Shown here piece after piece: positions 6,450 to 12,338 of a stretch of 12,338 nt of DNA. Source of the stretch: an uncultured Coriobacteriaceae bacterium (GTDB lineage: Bacteria; Actinomycetota; Coriobacteriia; Coriobacteriales; Eggerthellaceae); contig USJN01000016.1 in the NCBI GenBank assembly GCA_900554945.1, forward strand, positions 1-12,338, in the 5' to 3' direction. A program made the position numbers and the translations under genes. Positions within the stretch are counted from its first letter, which is position 1. Each line of letters opens with the position of its first letter. The notes beneath the pieces are model-generated. The model saw only the letters and a program-made list of their open reading frames with translations, made no database searches and was not told the origin of the DNA.

Positions 6450-7909
6450 TGGTCCTCTCCTTCATGCGGCGGCGCGCACGGCGCCTGGGCCTCGATGGTG
6501 AACGGGGAAGTCGATACGACGGAAAGCGTGCCGCCCACGCGCGCGAGCGTCTGGCGCATCGAGGGGAAACCCGTGCCCTCGCGCACCTCTCCGCGCGCGG
6601 CGGCCCCGTCGTTTTGAACGGAAAGCGTGTAGCAACCTGACGATTCGCCCAAGCGCACATCGACCCGGTGCGCCTGCCCGTGCTTGGCTGCGTTGGTCGC
6701 GGCCTCGCGGACGACGTCGACGAAGGCGATGGCGACCTCAGAGCGGCAGGGAAGCGGGCCTTCCACCGAAATGACAATTCCCACCAGGGAAAACGAGCTC
6801 TCAATTGCACGAAGGGCGCTCTCGGCGTCGATGTCGTCGGGCTCGGCAAGATCTTCCACGACCGTGCGAGCGAGGTCAACCACGCATGCAAGCTTCGCAG
6901 GGTCGGGGTCGTCGTCTTCCAGATAGCGGTGGAGGATGGACAGGCGCTGGCCGACGGTGTCGTGCACGCGTGAGCGCATGCGCAAGATCGCCTCGTTGCG
7001 TGAGACTTCGCGCGCATTCTCGACGGCCGCAACAAGCTCGGTGTTCGCCACGTCGAGAAAATGGTTCATGCGCTCGATGTCGGAGTTGATAGACTCCTCC
7101 TCAGTCACGTCGAAGGCCACCATCCGGCGGTACTCCTTGTGGCCGAGCCGCACCCGGTCGCGCATGAAAAGCCGCGTTTCATCGGGGGATATCTCAAGAC
7201 GAATGCCTTCCGGCAGAACCGCGTCCGCGCCCCCTTCCGCCTTGTTCGCCATCTCTTCGAGGTCATCCCACACCCCGCGCGTCTCGGCAAGGTCGCCCGC
7301 AAAACCGAGCGCCGTCAAACACGAGCGCATCGATTCGTTCATGAAGAGAATGCGCCCCTCGTCATCGGCGCAGATGACGCCCTCGGGCAGTGCCCGAATG
7401 GAATCGATGATCGATAGCCGCGAAACGGAGAGCCGCCCGGCACGCACATCGAGGGTAAGCGCAGCTCCCACGCGGAAGACGAAGAACGCCGCATCGCCGA
7501 TGAGGAGATACGGCACCAAATGACCCAGCATATCGATGGACGGCGGGGTGATGAGCGCCATGAGGGCGATCTCACTCGTCATGATGGGGCGTCGGTAGGC
7601 AATCGCCAGCGCAAGCCCCAAAAGCGCCGCCACGGCGTCTATCCACAGAAGCGACTCAATGGGGAACGAGAACGTCTTCAGACGAAAAAGCGCCACGCCG
7701 TAGCCGTTGTGGACGCTGTTCGCCGTAGCCGCCGCAAGCAGCAGATGCACGAAGAGCAGCACCTCGTAGAGCTTGACGAGAGAGAAGGGACGCGCGCCGC
7801 GGCGCGTCGAGAGGAAGAGCACATGGAGCAGCTGCCCTCCCGCGGCGACGTAGAACGACACCACGAGCGCAACGATCACGGGGGTATCCAGCTCGAAGAG
7901 AAAACCCAT
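6446..7909 (-). CDS. Membrane PAS-domain sensor histidine kinase (HisKA_3/NarX-type)
   Basis: A 487-residue membrane histidine kinase. The first 155 residues hold about four or five hydrophobic segments with short loops. A PAS-like domain follows (about 165-270), with LPEGVICADDEGRILFMNES and ending MVAFDVTEEE. A coiled-coil helix leads to the phospho-acceptor motif RVHDTVGQRLS with H316. The ATPase domain has N-box REAATNAAKHG (N406), G1 motif VQNDG (D434, G435) and a G2-like GTGFPSMRQ (445-453). All catalytic residues expected of an active kinase are present. The start at 7909 lies 4 bases after the sensor gene stop, with AAGGTGAT at 7914-7921 overlapping that stop, so translation is tightly coupled. 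It should phosphorylate the response regulator encoded next. The stimulus is unknown. Confidence 0.93.
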   Translation of the reverse strand: MGFLFELDTPVIVALVVSFYVAAGGQLLHVLFLSTRRGARPFSLVKLYEVLLFVHLLLAAATANSVHNGYGVALFRLKTFSFPIESLLWIDAVAALLGLALAIAYRRPIMTSEIALMALITPPSIDMLGHLVPYLLIGDAAFFVFRVGAALTLDVRAGRLSVSRLSIIDSIRALPEGVICADDEGRILFMNESMRSCLTALGFAGDLAETRGVWDDLEEMANKAEGGADAVLPEGIRLEISPDETRLFMRDRVRLGHKEYRRMVAFDVTEEESINSDIERMNHFLDVANTELVAAVENAREVSRNEAILRMRSRVHDTVGQRLSILHRYLEDDDPDPAKLACVVDLARTVVEDLAEPDDIDAESALRAIESSFSLVGIVISVEGPLPCRSEVAIAFVDVVREAATNAAKHGQAHRVDVRLGESSGCYTLSVQNDGAAARGEVREGTGFPSMRQTLARVGGTLSVVSTSPFTIEAQAPCAPPHEGEDQ

Positions 7910-7913
7910 GCGA

Positions 7914-9671
7914 TCACCTTCCCTCGAGTGAAACCGAGAGGCTCACGCTGTCGCTCGACGTTTCCAACGTGAAGGCCGCATGTTGCGCAATCAGAGATTT
8001 TCGCAGTTCATCGAGCGATTCCTGGAACCTTGGTCCCGCGGCGCCGTCGGATTCGAGCGCGGCGCGCATTGCCACCTCGCCCGACTTCCCATCGCGCACG
8101 AACAGCATAAGGACGGGGTTTTTCGCCGAGAACGCCGCCGCCGCGAAGTCGTAGAGGCAGTCGTAGAGCACGCTCACCGTTGCCGCGGGGAGCACCTCCG
8201 ACGTTTCCACGAGGGCTGCGCACTCGATGTCGAGCGAGCGCAAATCGGCAGCCGTCTCGTTGAAGACGAGCTCAAGCCGCTCGCGGTTGAAGTCGGGGTC
8301 GCTTTTCTCCGCCAAGATAAGCCCGCCTTTGCGCTTGCAGTACGCGACGAGCAGCTTCACCTCCATGAGCCGCTCGCGGCGGACGGCCGCTGAGGCAGAG
8401 TCGTTTCCCTGCGGCAGGTCGTCGAGCAGCTCGCTTATGCGCTGTGTCTTGCTTTCGAGCGCGCGTTCAATTTCGGCAAACAGCGCGCGGGCGTCCTCCT
8501 GGCGATGGAGGGTCATCGCGAGCTCCCGATCGCGCTTGAGCATGGCGTTCGCGCGGCGCAGCTTCGCCTGACGCTCGGAAAGCAGGAGCCTGCGCTCATC
8601 GAGCGCCGTCATGTCCTCGGACAAAAGCGCGTCGCCGCCCACCACCGAGTACACCTTGAACAGCGTCGAGGGGACGGCCGACGTGCGAAACGACACAATG
8701 CCGTAACGCGGGGTCTCGATTTCTCCGAGCGTCGTTCGCACGGCATCGGGAATCTCGGTTGCGACATCGGTTTGATAGACGACGTCTCGCTCGCGCGAGA
8801 GGATCTTCAAATCGAAGGGGAGTTTTGAGAAGAACTGGTCATATCGGGCATATGAGGGAAGGATTCCCAGGTCAAGCGATAATTCGAGCGCAACAATGAC
8901 CAAGATGCTATAGACGAGGGCGATGTTCGTCGAGAAAAGCCCCGCCTTGCGAGCGATGAACATCGCGAAGTACGCCATGCCCACGCCAAGGATGATGGCC
9001 ATCGGCAGAAAGGCGCTTTTCAGCTGGGTCCGAGCAGCGGGAAATGCCGCCGCGAAAAAGCCCACGTACTGCACAAGCGCCCACGAGGTCACGCACCAGT
9101 AACCCGCCTGATAGGTATAATCCCTGCTCCAATGCGGATCGGATAAGTCGAACGCGAACACGAGGTGGTGGTAGTTGTTCGTCAGCACGAGCACGCAGAA
9201 CACCGCGTCGATAACCCAAGCAATGCTGACAACCCTTCGCCATGCAACATGCCGATCAAGGGCGGCGGTGTGAAGGGCGCTTGCTAGGAAGAACGTGGGG
9301 ATAAACATCATCGGCACATAATAGAGGTACCACATGATCGAGGCGGCAAGATCGCTTTTCACGGGGTATTTCAGCAAGACATCCAAAAGCCAAGCGGCAA
9401 GAAGCGCGGCGACAATCTTCAAATTGCCTCGAATTTTAATGTCCGAGCAGCGCAGATGCACGGAGAACCCCCAGGCGACGCAGCCCGAGCCCGCCAAAAT
9501 CATCAATCCCGCCGTGCTCGACGGGCCGCTTCCCGGCAGACCGAAGAAGCGGATTTCCGCCGGGGAAGCCAGCTGGACGATGGCGAGCCCGGCCCCAAGG
9601 ATGAGGGCGAAGACGGCCCAAGCCGCCACTATCCGCCCCTTGAGCGGGTCTGTTCCGCTTGCACGGCCCAT
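7914..9671 (-). CDS. 8-TM sensor protein with degenerate histidine-kinase-like C-terminus
   Basis: A 585-residue membrane protein, first gene of the signalling operon. Residues 12-268 contain eight hydrophobic segments resembling the 7TM N-terminal sensor domain of some histidine kinases plus one extra leading helix; a TNNYHH motif at 164-169 fits that family. Residues about 283-358 resemble a worn PAS domain, starting LPFDLKILSRERDVVY and ending LLSEDMTALDE. A long charged helix (358-420) follows. The end (about 430-585) looks like a kinase core without its key residues: VLYDCLYDFAAAAFSA (501-516) sits where the N-box helix would be but has no Asn, and no HD-phosphoacceptor or GxG box is seen. 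It is probably a sensing partner that cannot itself phosphorylate. The ATG at 9671 is preferred to the GTG at 9695 because GGGAG (9677-9681) and AGGAGG (9685-9690) lie between them. Confidence 0.85.
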   Translation of the reverse strand: MGRASGTDPLKGRIVAAWAVFALILGAGLAIVQLASPAEIRFFGLPGSGPSSTAGLMILAGSGCVAWGFSVHLRCSDIKIRGNLKIVAALLAAWLLDVLLKYPVKSDLAASIMWYLYYVPMMFIPTFFLASALHTAALDRHVAWRRVVSIAWVIDAVFCVLVLTNNYHHLVFAFDLSDPHWSRDYTYQAGYWCVTSWALVQYVGFFAAAFPAARTQLKSAFLPMAIILGVGMAYFAMFIARKAGLFSTNIALVYSILVIVALELSLDLGILPSYARYDQFFSKLPFDLKILSRERDVVYQTDVATEIPDAVRTTLGEIETPRYGIVSFRTSAVPSTLFKVYSVVGGDALLSEDMTALDERRLLLSERQAKLRRANAMLKRDRELAMTLHRQEDARALFAEIERALESKTQRISELLDDLPQGNDSASAAVRRERLMEVKLLVAYCKRKGGLILAEKSDPDFNRERLELVFNETAADLRSLDIECAALVETSEVLPAATVSVLYDCLYDFAAAAFSAKNPVLMLFVRDGKSGEVAMRAALESDGAAGPRFQESLDELRKSLIAQHAAFTLETSSDSVSLSVSLEGR

Positions 9672-9711
9672 CCGAGCTCCCTTTCCTCCTCGCACGATCC
9701 CCTTTTATCCA

Positions 9712-9717
9712 AGTATA
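9712..9717 (-). promoter_or_regulatory. Candidate -10 element for the signalling operon
   Basis: Minus-strand TATACT matches the -10 consensus at five of six positions and lies about 40 nt before the start codon at 9671. TTGATA is present at 9730-9735 but only 12 nt away, too close for a standard -35. The call rests on the -10 alone. Confidence 0.35.
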
Positions 9718-9739
9718 CCTTGAGCGCCCTATCAAACGA

Positions 9740-9778
9740 TGGCCGCACGGCCAACCGAGCCGCGTTTTTTTGGCCGCA
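9740..9778. repeat. GGCCGCA repeats and T-tract between divergent genes
   Basis: The 208-base gap between the divergent start codons holds a short palindrome TGGCCG-CA-CGGCCA (9740-9753), a run of seven T (9765-9771), and GGCCGCA twice in the same direction (9741-9747 and 9772-9778, 31 nt apart, about three helical turns). The two sites could be a regulator binding site shared by the divergent genes. A fold of the palindrome ending in the T-run would make a poor terminator because the stem is weak and the nearest plus-strand gene starts downstream of it. Confidence 0.35.
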
Positions 9779-9827
9779 TGGCACGGTGAAATCGACAACG
9801 AAACCGCGCGGAGGAACGCGCATAAAG

Positions 9828-9833
9828 TATCAT
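9828..9833 (+). promoter_or_regulatory. Candidate -10 element for the zinc-ribbon/SPFH genes
   Basis: TATCAT matches the -10 consensus at five of six positions. Transcription would begin near 9840, giving a leader of about 40 nt to the start codon at 9880. No good -35 is present at 17 nt; TCGACA (9792-9797) is a fair -35 sequence but about 30 nt away. Alternative sigma factor use or an activator would fit but is not shown. Confidence 0.3.
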
Positions 9834-9867
9834 GGGGGCGAACGATGAAACTGCAGCCGCCTACGTC

Positions 9868-9872
9868 GGAGG
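9868..9872 (+). promoter_or_regulatory. Ribosome binding site fixing the zinc-ribbon protein start
   Basis: GGAGG ends 7 nt before the ATG at 9880. The upstream in-frame ATG at 9832 has no such site at proper distance and would add 16 residues ahead of the first zinc ribbon, so 9880 is chosen. Confidence 0.75.
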
Positions 9873-9879
9873 TCAGCCA

Positions 9880-11322
9880 ATGGCAACTGAATCGGTAAAC
9901 TACCAGTGCCCTTCATGCATGGGCCCTTTGCACTTCGAAGGAGCCGACGGGAAGCTGCACTGCGACTACTGCGGCGGAGCCTTCACACCCGCCGAGGTCG
10001 AGGCCGCCTATGCCGCCAAGCAGCAGAAAGCCGATGCACAGGCCGAGAGCGACACCGAGCGGGCAGAGGCAGGGGAGCGAAGCGACTTCGAGCGAATGGG
10101 CGACGAAGCGGCAGGCGCGGCATCGGTGCTGACCAACGAGACGATTTCCGCCGCGAAAGAAGTCTCCGCAAGCGCGAGCGACCCGATTCAAGCGTACCTT
10201 TCGCGCGCCTCCTGGAACGAGGACGAGCGTGAGGGAATGCGTTCCTTCACGTGCTCCTCCTGCGGCGCCGCGGTCACGGTCGATGCGACCACGGCGGTCT
10301 CGGAGTGCCCGTACTGCGGGAACCCCGCCGTCGTGCCCGGCACCTTCTCAAACGAGGCAAAGCCCGATTTCATCATTCCCTTCAAGGTGAGCAAAGAAGA
10401 AGCGACTTCCGCACTCACCTCGTACTACAAGGGAAAGAAGTTCCTTCCCAAAGAATTCGTGCAGAGCAACCGTATCGCGCACATGCAGGGCGTCTACGTG
10501 CCGTTTTGGCTTTACGATGGGAACGCCGAGGGAAGCGCAACCTACGAATGCAAGAACATCCGCGTCTACACCTCGGGCGACGAGGAAGTCACCGAGACCG
10601 ACGTCTACGAGGCGTACCGCGAGGGATCGCTCGACTTCGAGCGCATTCCCGCCGACAGCTCGGCGAAGATGCCCGACGCGCATATGGATGCGATCGAGCC
10701 GTTCGACTTCGATGAGCTCGTGCCGTTCTCCGTGGCGTACCTGCCAGGATATCTGGCCGAGCGCTACGACCAGGAGGCCGGCACCTGCCAGCCGCGCGCC
10801 ATGCGGCGCATGAAGGGCAGCTTGGAAGACGAGCTGCAGGCCACCGTGACCGGATATGATGACGTCACGCAGGAGTCGATCAACGCGAACAGCGAGGTCA
10901 CCGGGCTTTCCCAGGCGCTTTTCCCCGTGTGGCTTCTGCACACGCTCTACAAGGACGAGGACTACCTGTTCGCCATGAACGGGCAGACAGGGCGCTTCAT
11001 CGGCGACTTGCCGGTGTCGCCTTTGAAGGTGGTGCTGTGGTTTTTGGGAATCTTCCTCGTGTGCATGGCGATCTTGCTCGGGCTCGACGTGTCGGTGTTC
11101 CAGTTCGACGACGAGCTCACGAGCGCGCTTGTCGACTTCGGCATCCCGCTCGCCATCGCAACCTTCGTGTGCATCGCCTTCTACAACCAGATGAAGACGG
11201 CCCGCGAGCAGACCGACGCGCGGGGCTACATCACGATGGAAGGGCTCACGCTCACCGGGTCCAATGACCGGTACGTGACGACCCACATCACGCGCGTACG
11301 CATCAGCAAGGACGACGACTAG
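9880..11322 (+). CDS. TFIIB-type double zinc-ribbon membrane protein, YdjG-like
   Basis: A 480-residue protein with two zinc ribbons in the N-terminal third: CPSC/CDYC (C10, C13, C28, C31) and CSSC/CPYC (C125, C128, C143, C146). They are separated by a helical, Ala/Glu-rich linker. A mixed domain follows (about 155-375) with FIIPFKVSKEEA, VYVPFWLYDGNAEG and FSVAYLPGYLAERYD. Two membrane helices lie near residues 384-402 and 419-436, and a short tail ends in KDDD. There is no signal peptide, so the ribbons are likely cytoplasmic and the protein is anchored through its C-terminal part. The layout matches the zinc-ribbon proteins often annotated TFIIB-type or wrongly as replication proteins, including Bacillus subtilis YdjG. 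The next gene, 81 nt on, encodes an SPFH partner of the YdjI type, which supports the assignment. The biochemical role is unproven. Confidence 0.85.
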   Translation: MATESVNYQCPSCMGPLHFEGADGKLHCDYCGGAFTPAEVEAAYAAKQQKADAQAESDTERAEAGERSDFERMGDEAAGAASVLTNETISAAKEVSASASDPIQAYLSRASWNEDEREGMRSFTCSSCGAAVTVDATTAVSECPYCGNPAVVPGTFSNEAKPDFIIPFKVSKEEATSALTSYYKGKKFLPKEFVQSNRIAHMQGVYVPFWLYDGNAEGSATYECKNIRVYTSGDEEVTETDVYEAYREGSLDFERIPADSSAKMPDAHMDAIEPFDFDELVPFSVAYLPGYLAERYDQEAGTCQPRAMRRMKGSLEDELQATVTGYDDVTQESINANSEVTGLSQALFPVWLLHTLYKDEDYLFAMNGQTGRFIGDLPVSPLKVVLWFLGIFLVCMAILLGLDVSVFQFDDELTSALVDFGIPLAIATFVCIAFYNQMKTAREQTDARGYITMEGLTLTGSNDRYVTTHITRVRISKDDD

Positions 11323-11390
11323 CGGCAACTACGGGGCACGCGGCTTCGGACGGGCGCCCCGAGCGAATATACGATCAGGCAAAACGACGG

Positions 11391-11396
11391 AAAGGA
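11391..11396 (+). promoter_or_regulatory. Ribosome binding site of the SPFH gene
   Basis: AAAGGA ends 7 nt before the ATG at 11404. The gap of 81 nt after the zinc-ribbon gene contains no U-tract terminator, only GC-rich sequence with a poor GGGGC/GCCCC pairing (about 11334-11361), so the two genes are probably co-transcribed. Confidence 0.65.
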
Positions 11397-11403
11397 AACG
11401 ATC

Positions 11404-12338
11404 ATGGGTCTTCTGAAAGCGGGCGCGGGCGCCCTGGGCGGCGTACTTGCCGATTCTTGGCGCGACTATTTCTACTGCGATGCGCTTAACGCCGACACGC
11501 TGGTGGTCAAGGGCACGAAGCGCACCTCCGACAAAGGCCGCTCTTCGAACACCAAGGGCGAGAGCAACATCATCTCCGACGGCTCGATCATCGCCGTGGC
11601 CGACGGCCAGTACATGATCATCGTCGAGCAGGGCGCGATCGTCGACGCATGCGGCGAGCCTGGCGAATTCGTGTTCGACAACTCTTCCGAGCCGAGCCTG
11701 TTCTTCGGCGACGACAAGATCACCGACCGCATCAAGACGGCCTTCGAGCGCGTGGGCGGCCGCTTCACCTTCGGCGGCGACACGGGCAAAGACCAGCGCG
11801 TGTACTTCTTCAACAAGAAAGAGATCATCGGCAACAAGTACGGCACGGCAACGCCGGTTCCCTTCCGCGTCGTCGATGCGAACATCGGCCTTGACGTGGA
11901 CATTTCGGTGCGCTGCAACGGCGAGTACTCCTACAAGATCACCGACCCGCTGCTGTTCTACAAGAACGTGTGCGGCAACGTGGAGGAGCCCTACACGCGC
12001 GACAAGATCGACTCGCAGCTGAAAAGTGAGCTTCTGACGGCGCTGCAGCCCGCCTTCGCGAAGATTTCCGCCATGGGCGTGCGCTACTCCGCCGTGCCCG
12101 CGCACACAACCGAGCTCGCCGATGCTCTCAACGAGGTGCTCTCCGAGAAGTGGGCCGACCTGCGCGGCATCGAGGTGGCTTCCTTCGGCGTGAACACGAT
12201 CGCCGCGTCCGAAGAGGACGAGCGGATGATCAAGGACCTGCAGAAGGCCGCGGTCATGCGCGACCCGGCTATGGCTGCTGCGAACATCGCCGCCGCGCAG
12301 TCCGACGCGATGCGCACGGCTGCCGCGAACGAGTCGGG
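11404..12338 (+). CDS. SPFH-domain protein of the virion-core/YdjI type (3' end beyond window)
   Basis: 311 residues are visible and the frame is open at the window edge, so the C-terminus is missing. The start MGLLKAGAGALGGVLADSW is an amphipathic segment that probably binds membrane. The SPFH (band 7) domain covers about 25-270: GSIIAVADGQYMIIVEQGAI (60-79), a PGEFVFDNSSEPSLFFGDD stretch, KKEIIGNKYGT (138-148), TDPLLFYKNV (180-189) and ALQPAFAKISAMGVRYSAVP. After RGIEVASFGVN comes an Ala-rich helix with DPAMAAANIAAAQSDAM. These motifs are those of the YdjI-like SPFH family, whose full members usually end in a zinc ribbon. Such proteins form membrane-associated oligomers; B. subtilis YdjI works with YdjG, YdjH and PspA at stressed membranes. 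Whether a pspA gene follows cannot be seen here. Confidence 0.92.
   Translation, partial: MGLLKAGAGALGGVLADSWRDYFYCDALNADTLVVKGTKRTSDKGRSSNTKGESNIISDGSIIAVADGQYMIIVEQGAIVDACGEPGEFVFDNSSEPSLFFGDDKITDRIKTAFERVGGRFTFGGDTGKDQRVYFFNKKEIIGNKYGTATPVPFRVVDANIGLDVDISVRCNGEYSYKITDPLLFYKNVCGNVEEPYTRDKIDSQLKSELLTALQPAFAKISAMGVRYSAVPAHTTELADALNEVLSEKWADLRGIEVASFGVNTIAASEEDERMIKDLQKAAVMRDPAMAAANIAAAQSDAMRTAAANES

Noticed and set aside
9740..9771. Plus-strand terminator formed by the palindrome and T-run
   Set aside because: The good stem is 11 bases from the T-run and has a two-base loop; the stem adjacent to the T-run is only four pairs. No plus-strand gene precedes it.
10348..11328. Long minus-strand open frame (326 codons) opposite the zinc-ribbon gene
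   Set aside because: The product has shadow-type composition (Val, His, Arg and Glu-rich) and no recognisable motif, while the plus strand shows paired CxxC ribbons and a good ribosome binding site.
11329..12105. Minus-strand open frame (258 codons) opposite the SPFH gene
   Set aside because: The plus strand encodes conserved SPFH motifs throughout this region. The antisense product has no motif and no ribosome binding site of note.

Overview
The window looks like chromosomal DNA of a high-GC Gram-positive anaerobe, most likely an actinobacterium of class Coriobacteriia (Eggerthella/Slackia-like). The reasons are high GC with strong third-position GC bias, lipoproteins with Gram-positive-style lipoboxes, and 7TM/PAS sensor kinases paired with NarL/LuxR regulators. 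The taxonomy is inferred from gene content only. No rRNA, tRNA, CRISPR array, IS element or phage gene was seen.

Layout. (1) 31-3827, minus strand: a metal-chelate (FecCD/BtuF-type) ABC importer operon, transcribed as binding lipoprotein, permease, ATPase and SAM methyltransferase. The genes abut or overlap, and a well-formed intrinsic terminator lies about 180 nt beyond the last one. (2) 3935-3970: a strong GC-rich hairpin that ends the next unit. (3) 4023-5666, minus strand: a lipocalin-like lipoprotein and a DUF4428 protein with two four-cysteine zinc-binding sites. (4) 5814-9671, minus strand: a tightly coupled three-gene signalling unit. It comprises an 8-TM sensor whose kinase core looks degenerate, a membrane PAS histidine kinase with intact catalytic motifs, and a NarL-type response regulator. 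(5) 9880 to the window end, plus strand and divergent from the signalling unit: a membrane protein with two TFIIB-like zinc ribbons, then an SPFH 'virion core'-type protein cut by the window edge. This pair resembles Bacillus subtilis YdjG/YdjI, partners of the phage-shock protein PspA.

How they may work together. The importer operon is a self-contained nutrient or metal uptake unit. The rest can be read as a possible envelope-sensing island: a two-membrane-protein sensor system flanked on one side by a zinc-ribbon/SPFH membrane complex and on the other by a second zinc-ribbon protein and a lipoprotein. The regulatory link between these parts is inferred from divergent and adjacent arrangement, not shown by a recognised operator.

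Several start codons were moved inward from the longest reading frame because of Shine-Dalgarno position, signal peptide position or overlap with neighbours: the ATPase to 1588, the binding lipoprotein to 3827, the DUF4428 protein to 5666, the 8-TM sensor to 9671 and the zinc-ribbon protein to 9880.
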